From assembly GCF_024129865.1 (NCBI RefSeq), contig NZ_JAMYFE010000037.1, positions 30,646 through 94,645 on the forward strand: DNA of 64,000 nt, read 5' to 3'. The notes beneath the pieces were generated by a model, which worked only from the letters and a program-made list of their open reading frames with translations, was not told the DNA's origin and searched no databases. The DNA comes from Stieleria tagensis (GTDB taxonomy: Bacteria > Planctomycetota > Planctomycetia > Pirellulales > Pirellulaceae). Both the position numbers and the translations under genes were made by a program. Below, piece after piece: positions 1 through 9,800 of the stretch (position 1 is its first letter; each line of letters begins with the position of its first letter).

Positions 1-101
1 GTAGAGATGGGATTGAGTGCATGCAACTCTCCCAATGGTGGCACGCGAAGCTGCAAGACCTCTGGTGCGGGACAGAACGCCCCGTGCCGGTGTGAGCCGT
101 C

Positions 102-938
102 TCACGGAGGGAAGTGGAAATTGCCGTGCATCACGGTGATGGCTTGTCCAATCAGTTCGACGCGGTCGCCGGCGCACCGGCATCGCACCCGACCGCCGCG
201 GCGCGACGCCTGGAAACCGACGACTTCATCCACACCCAACTGGCCACACCAGTAGGGCGCTAGCGCACAATGAGCCGAACCCGTCACGGGGTCTTCGTTG
301 ATGCCGAATCGAGGCGCGAAGAACCGAGAAATGAAATCGATACCCGTCTGATCTGATCGGGCTGTGACAGCGATCCCGCGAGTCTTTATTTTTGCCAGGC
401 GGCCGAAGTCCGGTTTCAGATTGCGCAGGACAGCAGGGTCGTCAAGGACAACCAACAGATCAGCCTCTGTGCGTGCAACCAAGGTCGGCGTGGTTCCGAG
501 CGCCCTGGCGATCGCTTCCGCGGTCTCAGGTTCTTGTCGATCAAGGATAGGGGCGGTCGGAAAGTCCAACATGATTTGTTCCCCCACCCGCTGGCAAATC
601 AGTTCACCGCTGCGGGTTTGGAAACGGATCACGGCTGACGGCTCGACCCGATTTTGTTCGTACAGTGTGTGCGCAGCCGCTAGCGTTGCGTGTCCGCACA
701 AATCGACTTCGACCAGGGGCGTGAACCAGCGGAGCTGGAAACCGTTAGCTTGATCGGTCGGCACCACAAACGCGGTCTCAGACAGATTCATTTCAGCCGC
801 CAGATCCTGCATCCAGCGGTCATGTGGAAATCGATCGAGCAAACAGATCGCGGCCGGGTTTCCTGTAAACGGGCGATCGGCAAAGGCATCGACCTGCCAT
901 AGAGAGATGCGACTTTGTTCCGACTGCGATTCACACAT
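102..938 (-). CDS. PhzF-family isomerase/epimerase
   Basis: Predicted cytosolic enzyme of the PhzF (phenazine-biosynthesis-like, diaminopimelate-epimerase fold) family, 278 aa, the usual length. The N-terminus carries the family opening FADRPFTGNPAA, then the NLSETAFV segment whose Glu is the general acid/base in PhzF, WFTPLVEVDLCGHATLA in the middle, and the C-terminal DPVTGSAHCAL signature. The frame stays open upstream to 1250, but the ATG at 938 fits the family start and avoids overlap with the cytochrome gene behind it. The substrate cannot be inferred; no phenazine genes are nearby. It lies 115 nt downstream of the multiheme cytochrome gene on the same strand, possibly co-transcribed. 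The first 101 bases of the window hold nothing I can call. Confidence 0.88.
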   Translation of the reverse strand: MCESQSEQSRISLWQVDAFADRPFTGNPAAICLLDRFPHDRWMQDLAAEMNLSETAFVVPTDQANGFQLRWFTPLVEVDLCGHATLAAAHTLYEQNRVEPSAVIRFQTRSGELICQRVGEQIMLDFPTAPILDRQEPETAEAIARALGTTPTLVARTEADLLVVLDDPAVLRNLKPDFGRLAKIKTRGIAVTARSDQTGIDFISRFFAPRFGINEDPVTGSAHCALAPYWCGQLGVDEVVGFQASRRGGRVRCRCAGDRVELIGQAITVMHGNFHFPP

Positions 939-1053
939 GGTCGTTTTGCAAAAATGAAACGGGGTTGCCACAGGGGTGGCAAGGTACAGTGTCTGGACGG
1001 CGGGCCCGGCAAACAGGTTCGCGGGCATCGCCATCTGACCCAACGATCCAGCG

Positions 1054-3531
1054 CTATGACAGCGCCTCGCCTGCTCGTCCATCATCGCCTGACCGCCGTC
1101 GCCACCACCACAGAAAACCGGCGCTGGCCGTCGCGACGACCGCAATCGCCCCCAGCACTTGCCCCCAGGCCGACAGCAACACAATCTTGTGAACCAGGCT
1201 GCTGTGTTTTTCAGTCGTGTCAGGCAACTGGCCGGTGTACTTGGCGACATGATGCAACAGATTGATCGCCAGCGAATTCTCGGGGATCTCTTTGTGACAT
1301 GCGACGCACGTGCCTTTGCGACTCATCCGATCGAGTTCTTGTTTGTTGAACGCACGCGAGAGTTTGAAATGGTGCCCGACCGTGGCCAGCTGGTTTCCCT
1401 CTTCGTCGACGATTCGCGACCAGTCGTTTTCCAAATTCTCGATCGGTTCCATCTGTGTCTGGGCGCGATTGGACAGGATCTGGCCATCGACCGTTTCCAA
1501 ATCGACAACGTGGGGTTCATTCCAGGGCCGCGTCGAACCGATCCCTAATCCCAACGCCTTGTTGGATGCGTGACACGATTCGCAGCTCCGTGCATTCTTT
1601 GTCATCGTGTGCGGCTGAGTCGGGCTCATGTCGATCGCCAACTGCCCGTCCGGTCCACCCCCTTCGGAATCGGGGAGCGTCTTGAAAATGTGGTTGGTCA
1701 AAATCGGTTTGCCGTCTTGACCGATGATCGTGACCGACGGTTGGCACCCCGGCGCCAGCGGCGTCACGCGACCTTCGCCATTGATGCCCAACATCGGTTC
1801 TTCCCAACGCAGATAACTGCGCTGTTCGGTGATCTTGCCTGGGATGATCGTGTCATAACCCGATTCGCCGGGGTCGGCACGATGTTCGTCCTGCATGTGA
1901 CGTCGCCCGGCGGCCACCCAATCAAAGTTCGACTTCGACTCGGACACCTCGGGACATTTCTCTTTCTGAGAAAAATCGACTTTGACATGACAACCGTAGC
2001 ACTGTGGTGTCCAGCTAGCATGACAGGAATAACATTCCATGCGATTGAGGTGTTTGGCGACGCCTTGCATGGCGACCAAGCCGCGCTCGCTGATCTTCTT
2101 CTCCGCAGCCAACTTCTTCAGCGGCTGCATGCGAATGTCAGCTCCGGCAGCGGTGTGCACAATGGTTTCATTGCCATCTTTGACAACATTTTCATAAGGA
2201 TTGCCGCGGGCGGTCAACAAGTATCCGTCGCGTTTGTCGTACTGTGACCCGGCCCAGGTGTGCGGCAATTGTTCTTGGGCTAATCCTCGAGGTGCTCCAC
2301 TAGCCGCTTGGTCGTGGAATTCGTCCATGAACCCCAGCGGCAGTTCCCAAGGGAACTGGTCCGGCGTGCCGTGGCAGTCAGAACACTCGATCTGCACCGC
2401 AGCCAAATTGGCGGCAGCCAAAAACCCATCACTGTGCACATCGTTGGAGGTGTGGCAATCTTGACAGGTCATGCCTTTTTGGTAATGGACATCTTGTTCC
2501 ATTGCCAGGTAGTGCTTGGTATGCAGCTTGGGTTGCTCACCGCCCTGAGCGTTGTACGGCGACGCGTACGGCGTCTCCATCAAACCCTGAAACGACACGC
2601 CAATTCGTTTGCCGCGGTCGTGACAGGTGGTGCAGGTCTCGACCGGCATCCCGTGGTATTCGACCTCGTGCACCGTCACCGTGGTTTCCCGGGTTCCCTG
2701 AATGCTATGCACCAATGCATGTCCCGGTTCGTCGTGGGGCAGCGCAACATCGGCGCCTTCATAGTAGCCTTCGTTACCGTAGGGAACGTGGCAGGACGAA
2801 CATCCCATGCCGCGAAAGTCGCCGCGTTCCTGTCGGCCTTTCACCGCGTGGTGACAGCGCTGACACTCTTGGCGGATGTAAGTGAACGCAGCCAAGGTGG
2901 GATCTTCATCCAATCGGTGCAACTCGTCCACCTTCAGTGCCTCGGGCAGGGGATCGTGTTTCTGCACAAACACGCCCGGTTCGAGCTCGGCCAGTCGTTG
3001 CATGTATTTGCGATAGGCATCGGTGCCCAGTCGCTGTTTGGGATCGATTGGATTTTCGACGGCATAGTTGGCAAATCGGTGCTCGTATCCGGTCAACGAA
3101 CCGAACGCCCAACACACACCTTGGATTTTGCCAGCCTCGGTCATCATCAAACTTTGCCATTGCACACGCACCTGTTCCTGGTGGCATTGGCCACAGGTTT
3201 CGGCGTTGACCCAGGGGCTGCCGGGATCGGCATAAAAATTCTCGCCGCCATGGGCGATCGCTTTGTCTTTGGTTTCCGTCGGATCCCCGTTGTGACAAAC
3301 GACACAACCAGCCGGATCACCGATAGCTTCGCCGCGGGCCATGATCTGATTCAACATTTCCGAACCGATTTCGCGGATCGGTTCGATTTCGCCGTGGCAC
3401 GCCAGACAACCTGACTCGGCGGCTTGCGGAAAGTGGTCGACCAAACGTTGCTGTGCCTGCGCTGCAGCGACCGTCAACAGCGAACCAACCGCGCACAGCA
3501 TCACGAAAAGAAAATTGCGCATGGAAGACAT
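1054..3531 (-). CDS. dodecaheme c-type cytochrome, membrane-anchored
   Basis: A periplasmic electron-transfer or redox enzyme of 825 aa. I count twelve CxxCH heme-binding motifs (CLACH, CVVCH, CGQCH, CQRCH, CSSCH, CTTCH, CQDCH, CSDCH, CYSCH, CYGCH, CESCH, CVACH) spread from about residue 42 to 760. An N-terminal signal peptide (hydrophobic stretch ending AAAQAQQ) and a C-terminal membrane helix followed by WWWRRR place it on the outer face of the inner membrane. ATG at 3531 is used here; ATG at 3522 (MRNFLF) is equally possible and neither has a clear ribosome binding site. It starts 10 nt after the upstream methyltransferase gene, so it is probably co-transcribed with it. I do not recognise a characterised subfamily; a quinone-linked oxidoreductase is possible but unproven. 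Confidence 0.9.
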   Translation of the reverse strand: MSSMRNFLFVMLCAVGSLLTVAAAQAQQRLVDHFPQAAESGCLACHGEIEPIREIGSEMLNQIMARGEAIGDPAGCVVCHNGDPTETKDKAIAHGGENFYADPGSPWVNAETCGQCHQEQVRVQWQSLMMTEAGKIQGVCWAFGSLTGYEHRFANYAVENPIDPKQRLGTDAYRKYMQRLAELEPGVFVQKHDPLPEALKVDELHRLDEDPTLAAFTYIRQECQRCHHAVKGRQERGDFRGMGCSSCHVPYGNEGYYEGADVALPHDEPGHALVHSIQGTRETTVTVHEVEYHGMPVETCTTCHDRGKRIGVSFQGLMETPYASPYNAQGGEQPKLHTKHYLAMEQDVHYQKGMTCQDCHTSNDVHSDGFLAAANLAAVQIECSDCHGTPDQFPWELPLGFMDEFHDQAASGAPRGLAQEQLPHTWAGSQYDKRDGYLLTARGNPYENVVKDGNETIVHTAAGADIRMQPLKKLAAEKKISERGLVAMQGVAKHLNRMECYSCHASWTPQCYGCHVKVDFSQKEKCPEVSESKSNFDWVAAGRRHMQDEHRADPGESGYDTIIPGKITEQRSYLRWEEPMLGINGEGRVTPLAPGCQPSVTIIGQDGKPILTNHIFKTLPDSEGGGPDGQLAIDMSPTQPHTMTKNARSCESCHASNKALGLGIGSTRPWNEPHVVDLETVDGQILSNRAQTQMEPIENLENDWSRIVDEEGNQLATVGHHFKLSRAFNKQELDRMSRKGTCVACHKEIPENSLAINLLHHVAKYTGQLPDTTEKHSSLVHKIVLLSAWGQVLGAIAVVATASAGFLWWWRRRSGDDGRAGEALS

Positions 3532-3541
3532 CCAGAACCAT

Positions 3542-4390
3542 TCATTTATTCGAATCAGTCTCGCTGCGACGCAGCAAGATAAGATCAGCAGCCAGTGTCA
3601 CGCGCATCGCATCGACATGGTCCAGGCGTGTCTGTTGAGAATGTCGTACAGCGCGATAGGTCATCGCCAGTGCGTCACTGATCGCGTCCTGTTCCAGCTC
3701 GACACTGTGCCGCCATTGCTTGCGTTCGACACATTCCAAACCGCCAGCCGACATTTCGTCGACCACCATTTCCCAGCGACTGCGACGATGCCCGGACAAT
3801 TGCACCTGTTCGCGCAATTCAATCAGGTCTTCTTCGCCAGGCACGGCAATGATGCAAATTCCACCCGGCGCCAAAACGCGGTGGATCTCAGCCACCGGAC
3901 GTCGACCGAACAGCGAGATCACTCGCAGCACACTTTGATCGGCCGCCGGCAAGAAACGATCCGCATTGGCCAACACCCAGGTGGCATCCGGCCAGTGACG
4001 CGCGGCCAGCCGAATCGCCCGTTTCGATAAATCGATCCCACAATACGCCGCGGCATCCGCTGGAAACAAGGCGGGCCCAAAGGTGCCTTCCCCACAGCCC
4101 AAATCCAATGTTCGCAGCGGATGTGAACGGTCGCCCACACCGCGATCCACCCACGGTAAAAGCTGTTCAATCAAACCCGCCGCATGGCCGCGGGCCAACC
4201 AACGATGCCGGGCGAGCACTGCCGCGTCGGCGTCGCCGGGTGTTTTTGATTTGCGATCTTGGGGCTGCAGCAAACTCCAATAACCGGCTTTCGCGCTGTC
4301 AAAATGATGGCCACCGGCACAGACCAATCCATTGGCATCCCGCTGCAGCAAGTGGGGACAGTTTCGGACGGTACAGCGAAGTTCAAACAT
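3542..4390 (-). CDS. RlmA-like 23S rRNA (guanine-N1) methyltransferase
   Basis: SAM-dependent methyltransferase of 282 aa, similar in plan to RlmA/RrmA, which methylates a guanine N1 in 23S rRNA. The N-terminal zinc-binding segment is recognisable: CTVRNC near residue 6, then CAGGHHFDSAKAGY, followed by the LLQPQDRKSKTPGD stretch typical of RlmA. The Rossmann SAM motif is LDLGCGEGTFG near residue 94, and IDLSKRAIRLA provides the acidic ribose ligand. RlmA and its Gram-positive relatives modify different neighbouring guanines, so the exact base is uncertain. Only 10 nt separate it from the downstream cytochrome gene, although no functional link is obvious. It is divergent from the deaminase gene. 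Confidence 0.8.
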   Translation of the reverse strand: MFELRCTVRNCPHLLQRDANGLVCAGGHHFDSAKAGYWSLLQPQDRKSKTPGDADAAVLARHRWLARGHAAGLIEQLLPWVDRGVGDRSHPLRTLDLGCGEGTFGPALFPADAAAYCGIDLSKRAIRLAARHWPDATWVLANADRFLPAADQSVLRVISLFGRRPVAEIHRVLAPGGICIIAVPGEEDLIELREQVQLSGHRRSRWEMVVDEMSAGGLECVERKQWRHSVELEQDAISDALAMTYRAVRHSQQTRLDHVDAMRVTLAADLILLRRSETDSNK

Positions 4391-4533
4391 GCCGCCATCT
4401 TAAAGGGTGCCAAACCCATCGAAAGGGGACTTCTTTCAAGTCAGGCAATTTGGCTCGGTATGCTAATTGCACCGCAGCACCTGACGTCAGGTCATTTGCG
4501 ATCCACTCTCTCCGTACAACCCAACTCACCAAC

Positions 4534-5043
4534 GTGATTCAGCCAACAACGATCAGTGAAGCGTTGCTTTCACGGTGGATGAAGGACACGGTTCGGGTCG
4601 CACTACGGGGGGTCGCAGATGGTGAAAACCCCTTCGCGGCGAGTGTTTACCGACCAGATGGTTCGCGATTGGCTTTGGCATCAAACCAAGTCAATTCCAC
4701 GCATAACCCCTCGGCACATGCCGAAATCTGTGCGATCGAGCATGCCTGCCGGGCGACTGGCGAGCCTGAACTGCGGGGCTGTTGGTTGGTCTCCACCGCC
4801 GAACCCTGTCCGATGTGTTTATCCGCAGCGGTCAATGCCGGAATCCGAAACATCGCGTTTGGCGCCGGACAGGCCGTCGTCGCCGAGGCCGGCTACGGGT
4901 CATTTGGGATCAGTGGGCGACAACTGGCCAAACAGATGTCAGCCGACATTCAGTTGCGTGGACCGATTTTAGGAAATGACTGCGTGTCGCTTTTGCTACG
5001 ACATCGCAACCCAATGCGTCCACTGACCGCGGGCCCTCACTGA
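4534..5043 (+). CDS. nucleoside/guanine deaminase (CDA fold)
   Basis: Zinc-dependent deaminase of the cytidine/deoxycytidylate deaminase superfamily, 169 aa. The catalytic zinc site is present: HAE within SAHAEICAIE (His ligand and proton-shuttling Glu) and PCPMC providing two Cys ligands. Order and spacing resemble guanine deaminase GuaD and TadA-type enzymes. The frame is open far upstream (to 4108), but that part is low-complexity and antisense to the methyltransferase gene; the GTG at 4534 gives a normal N-terminus (IQPTTISEALLSRWM), with ATG 4579 as an alternative. The substrate is not settled: guanine deaminase is the best guess because a second TadA would be redundant. Confidence 0.8.
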   Translation: MIQPTTISEALLSRWMKDTVRVALRGVADGENPFAASVYRPDGSRLALASNQVNSTHNPSAHAEICAIEHACRATGEPELRGCWLVSTAEPCPMCLSAAVNAGIRNIAFGAGQAVVAEAGYGSFGISGRQLAKQMSADIQLRGPILGNDCVSLLLRHRNPMRPLTAGPH

Positions 5044-5055
5044 CGCACTTCGCAG

Positions 5056-6162
5056 TCAATCTCTTGCCGTTTCGTGTTTGTCTCGAATGATACGTTCCTT
5101 GGCGATGTTTAAGAGCGCGTAGAAAAATGCAGCCACCATCGGACCGACAAAAATCCCCCACAATCCCATTAGATTCAGTGCCCCTAACACCGTGACCAAC
5201 GCAACCAGAGGGTGCAGTTTGGCTTGGTTGCCGATCACGTAAGAACGCACCAGGTTATCGGATGTGGAAATGATAATGACGCCATAGGTTGCCAGTCCCA
5301 GCCCCGCGGCGACACGGCCTTCGGTGAGCAACCAGACGGCGACCGCCCCCCACACCAGCGCAGAACCCAAAAAGGGGATGAACGAAAAGAACATGCACAG
5401 CACGATCAACATCCAAATCTGAGGCACGCCCAACACGGCAAATCCGATCCCGGCCAAACCGGCCTGGGTCATCCCAGCGACGAGCGTCCCTAACACCACC
5501 CCGCGACAGACCGAATGAAAACGGTCGGTTAGTTTCTGTTCCTCGCGATTCTCCAGCGGCATCATCCGATGCAATTCACCGACGAAAATTTCTCGATCGG
5601 CCAGAAAGTAATACAGCGCCAGCGTCATGATGCAGACACCGACACCAAACCCGAATGCATCGCTGATCATTCCCCGGGTTTTCTGATACAGCTCGCCGGA
5701 AATGCCATTGGCCACCTTGACCGCCGATGCACGCAGCTGGTCCTGTTGGTCCGGTGGCAGCCTGCGGTACAGGTGATCCAGTGTGGCCCCGACGCGTGTC
5801 CGTTCGATCTGTTCAATCGTATCGTCAAAACCATCATTGGAACGATCCTCCAACCAAGCGACCGCATGTTTTCCGGATTCCATGACCTGGGTACCGGCCA
5901 TCAACAGGGTCACACCGATCGGAATCAGCACCAACAGAATCACCAAAGCGGTCGTCGCTGCGGCGGCGGCCCGTTTGTAGCCAAACATCCGCTTGGTAAG
6001 CCACTGATGCAGCGGCGAAAACAGGACGGTCAACACCGCTGCGACGAACAGCGCAACGATGAACGGTCGGACGATCTGAAAAAACAAGACGCCGACCAAT
6101 ACCACGATTCCCAGCAACAGCCAAAGCGAAATCTGGCGTGGTAGATGACTACGGTCACGCAT
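5056..6162 (-). CDS. AI-2E family permease (PerM/TqsA-like)
   Basis: Integral inner-membrane protein of 368 aa with about eight hydrophobic segments in the AI-2E family pattern: two helices at the N-terminus, a long extramembrane stretch (about residues 110-200), then FGFGVGVCIMTLALYYFL, a paired-helix block around FIPFLGSALVWG, and the terminal LMGLWGIFVGPMVAAFFYAL. Members export small metabolites or ions; AI-2 itself is only one documented substrate (TqsA), so the cargo is open. ATG 6162 is chosen because the upstream open frame is the antisense of the next gene. Its start overlaps the end of that small gene by 8 nt, implying translational coupling. Confidence 0.85.
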   Translation of the reverse strand: MRDRSHLPRQISLWLLLGIVVLVGVLFFQIVRPFIVALFVAAVLTVLFSPLHQWLTKRMFGYKRAAAAATTALVILLVLIPIGVTLLMAGTQVMESGKHAVAWLEDRSNDGFDDTIEQIERTRVGATLDHLYRRLPPDQQDQLRASAVKVANGISGELYQKTRGMISDAFGFGVGVCIMTLALYYFLADREIFVGELHRMMPLENREEQKLTDRFHSVCRGVVLGTLVAGMTQAGLAGIGFAVLGVPQIWMLIVLCMFFSFIPFLGSALVWGAVAVWLLTEGRVAAGLGLATYGVIIISTSDNLVRSYVIGNQAKLHPLVALVTVLGALNLMGLWGIFVGPMVAAFFYALLNIAKERIIRDKHETARD

Positions 6163-6505
6163 CCGTGGCAGAACTGATGTTAGCTGCTTTGGGCTCGTCC
6201 TGCTGCTTGGGCTGTTGTGATTCCCAGCGCACCAGTTCGTCGAATTTTTCTTGCAAATTGGACGTGATCCCGGAAAGCGCCCCGCCACGGTGCATCGCCG
6301 GTTTTTGGCACAGTTGCTTGACTCTCGATTCGACGTCGGCCTGCAGCGACGCGCCTTCTTGCCGCGCATAGCCACTCATCAGCAGTGACTTCAACAAGGC
6401 GTCAGATTCTTCTCCCGCGACGGGCTCGCCGCCATCGAGTGAGTCACAGCAGAGCCGTGCCAGTTTGCTGAGCTGTTCTTCAATTTGGGGGTTGGACTGT
6501 GTCAT
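6155..6505 (-). CDS. small hypothetical soluble protein
   Basis: A 116-aa protein I cannot assign. It is acidic and mostly helical by composition, has a CC pair (LARLCCDS), no signal peptide and no membrane segment, and ends in a Gln/Lys-rich tail. ATG 6505 is supported by GGAAG eight bases upstream; longer starts at 6565 and 6589 lack a ribosome site. Its last codons overlap the AI-2E permease start by 8 nt, so the two are probably one transcriptional unit and the small protein may act with the permease. Confidence 0.6.
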   Translation of the reverse strand: MTQSNPQIEEQLSKLARLCCDSLDGGEPVAGEESDALLKSLLMSGYARQEGASLQADVESRVKQLCQKPAMHRGGALSGITSNLQEKFDELVRWESQQPKQQDEPKAANISSATDA

Positions 6506-6648
6506 GATTGAGCTTCCAAAGTCGGAATATTGTGTTTGAGACGGAACGATTTGTGCAAAGCTCATGCCAGCGACCCTCTGGATCGCCAATGTTTACCCTC
6601 CGCTGCCCCAATCGACCCTCCAGCGACCAAACTGGTGGGTATCAAACC

Positions 6649-6846
6649 ATGTCAAAAAAACAACTGAACCGGGTTTCTTGTCCTCAATGTAGCCGAATGG
6701 TCGATGACCGCGCCCCAGCCTGTCCCTTCTGTGGCGAGAAAATCTATGTCGTCAGCCCCGGTGGGATCACACCGACCAAACATCCGCCGCTGGACGACGA
6801 TCCGAACGACAGCGACACACCGTCCAACACCGAGCCATTGAATTAA
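6649..6846 (+). CDS. small zinc-ribbon protein
   Basis: A 65-aa protein whose first half is a two-CxxC zinc ribbon: CPQC then CPFC with 13 residues between, the pattern of small single-ribbon proteins. The second half is an acidic, proline-rich tail. ATG 6649 is chosen because it is the first start adjacent to the zinc ribbon and has GGTGGG upstream. It converges on the giant kinase gene and the two stop codons overlap: the shared TTAA at 6843-6846 encodes TAA on both strands. Function unknown. Confidence 0.6.
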   Translation: MSKKQLNRVSCPQCSRMVDDRAPACPFCGEKIYVVSPGGITPTKHPPLDDDPNDSDTPSNTEPLN

Positions 6847-9800
6847 ACCATTTTGGCCTGAGTGGTCAATTCGGACACCAATGAGACCAGCCGCATGGCA
6901 TCAATCGGCTTTGACAAATAGTCGTTGCAGCCCGATTCGATACAGCGGTTCATGTCGCCCTGCATCGCATCGGCGGTCAACGCGATAATGGGTCCGGTGA
7001 ATCCCAGTGTCCGCAACTGTTTTGCGGTGTCGTAACCATCCAGGTTGGGCATCTGCATGTCCAGCAGAATGAGTGCGGGCGGATTGCCATTCTGCAGGGC
7101 CTCGCGAATGTGATCGACGGCAATCTGCCCATCCTCGGCTTCCGCCACGGTGGCCCCCGCTTTGCCTAGAATGCGACCACTCAGAAAACGAATGTCGTGA
7201 CGATCATCGACAACCAACACGTGACAGTCCAGCTTGATGGGCTCGCGTGGTCGTTCATCCGCTGACGGTTCGATCACCGGTCGGGGTTCGACCAAATCCA
7301 CACCTTCGATATCGCCGGTGGCGACCGTCGCGGTGAATCGACTGCCTTCGCCGACACTGCTTTCGACTTCAATTTTTCCACCCAGCATCTCGGACAGCCG
7401 CCGACTGATCGCCAACCCTAACCCGGTACCGCCGAAGTGACGGCTGACTGACGAATCCCCCTGCGAAAACGGCTTGAACAACTTTTGCTGTTGTTCATCA
7501 CTCATACCGATTCCGGTATCGATAATGTCAAACTGCAATGCCGGATCATCGGAACCGCAGGACTGCCCGTTGCGACCAACCAGATGGCGCACCACGACTT
7601 TGACATTTCCATGCTTGGTGAACTTGATCGCATTGCCAACCAAATTGATCAGGATTTGTTTCAACCGTTTGGGGTCACTTTCGATTTCGGCGGGGATCTT
7701 GCCGTCGTAGTGCACATCCAACGTCAAATCATTTTCGCTTGCCCGCACCTCCATGATGCTGCGGACATCTTCGACCAATCGCGTCGGGTCAAAACGCTCT
7801 GGATTGACGTCGAATTTGCCGGCTTCAATTTTTGATAAATCCAGAATGTCGTTGATGATTTCCAACAAAAAATCACCATTGCGCCGGATGGTCCGCAAGT
7901 GCCCGATGGCTTCTTCATCGTCGATCCGATCGGCAATCAAATCGGTGTAACCGAGGATGGCGGTCATCGGCGTGCGAATTTCATGACTCATATTGGCCAC
8001 AAACGCGCTCTTGGATTGGTTCGCCGCAACGGCTTCGGCGCGAGCGGCTTTGAGTGATTCCTCGAATTCGTGCTGTGCGGTGATATCCAACATCGTGCCA
8101 ATGATTTGGCGGGGACGTGTGTTGCCCTGCTTGTCGGTCCCGAACAGCGTCTTGGTCTGCAAACGAACCCAACGAATTTGCCCGTCCGGTCGCACAATCC
8201 GGTGATCCAAGGGCGGCATCGATTCATCGTCACTCAATAACGCTTGGCGACCATGATCTTCATAGTCCGCGACATCGTCGGGATGAACAAACGGCGGTGT
8301 CTGGTCCGGTGAAAGTCCGAATTCATGATCCGCCGGATAGCCGACGATACGATTGAGTTCGGACGAAAACGTGACACGGGAATTCCGTAGGTCCACATGC
8401 AACATCCCAAACCCTGCCGCTTTGGCCGCCACGCGTAGTCGTTGTTCGCTCAATCGGACTTCGCGTTCACGTTGTTTTTGTTCGGTGACGTCGACGCCAC
8501 TGGGAACGGTATAAACCACTTCGCCAGATTCGTTGCGAGCCGGTGCCACACGCAGTTGTAATAACCGCTTGGATCCGTCAACCAACCAATAGTCCAACTG
8601 CAAGTCAACTGTCTCGCCGGATTTGGCCGCCAAATGGGCTTCGCGAACCCTCCGTCGTACAGTCTCGCTGCCCGACCACCACGGACATTCCCAAAACACT
8701 TTGCCGATCACCTGTTCACGGCGGTAACCACATGCTGTGGTCGATGTTTCGTTGGCCTCTTGCACATAGCCATCCAGATCAAGCACACCTGCAAAGATCG
8801 CTGTGACATCGAACAAGCCCTGTAACTTGGCATTGCTGCTTTCCACCCGCTGCAAGGACTGGCGGATCAGTTCTTCGGATTCCTTGCGGTCGGTGATGTC
8901 CAATTCGACACCCACCATTTGCATCGGTGAGTCTTCATCTTGAATACTGATGTGCGCCAGGGACAACACCCATCGATAGGTGCCACCGCGGAGCACACGA
9001 TACTCGGCGCGAAACGGATCCCCGCGTTCCAAACTGGTATGGATCGCCGCTTTGACTTGTCCACGTTCATGGCGATGGACGCGTTTGAGAAAATCTGCAA
9101 ATCCGCCCAGCAAGCGAACCGGCGATGAAGCCGTCTTGGTCAGTCGTTCGTCGGACCAATACCATTGATCCTCAATCACATTCCACTGCCAAAGCTGCAA
9201 CTCGGCGGCACTCAGCGCCAATCGCAGGCGTTCCTCACTGGCACGAATTCGTTGTTCGTACTCTTTTTGATCGGTGATGTCCCAATTCAATCCGTACATG
9301 CGGACGACCGCACCGGAGGCATCGCGTACCAGACTGCCGACCGCCGAAAGCCAGCGCACTTGGCCATCGGGCCGACAGATCCGAAACTCGCTTTGATAGT
9401 CGTCTTGGCCGTGGATGGCACGCTGCCACCGGGTCTGCAGCATTTTGCGGTCATCGGGATGCACACACTCAAAAAACAACTCGGAACTGGGGTGTTCCGT
9501 TTCCGGGATGCCCAACAACTCGAACAAACCGGTTTCCCAATAACTTTTTTGCTCGGTCCATTCCCAAGCAGCCATGCCGCCGGCCTTGAGCGCCATCCGG
9601 ACTCGATGCTGGTTGGCCAATAGTTCTTTTTCGGCCCTGTACCGGTCTCGAATATCAACACCCGAAGGAATCAAATATTCGACGTTGCCGTCAGCATCTT
9701 TGACCGGTGCGATCATGAAATCGATCATCACCCCTTCGTCACCATGGGCAAACAGGGACACGTCGTAGCGAACGACTTCGCCCGCAAAGGCCCGTTGCAT

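Noticed and set aside
1300-1320. GG-N10-GC element on the minus strand inside the cytochrome gene (GGCACGTGCGTCGCA)
   Set aside because: It is produced by codons of a heme motif (CVACH), is internal to the gene and is far from the next start; it shows that single sigma-54-like matches arise by chance.
2308-3414. 368-codon plus-strand frame opposite the cytochrome gene
   Set aside because: Antisense shadow of a clear multiheme protein in high-GC DNA; no start signal or protein family.
4108-4533. N-terminal extension of the deaminase frame
   Set aside because: It is antisense to the RlmA-like gene and the promoter gap, with no homology to deaminases; the GTG at 4534 fits the family.
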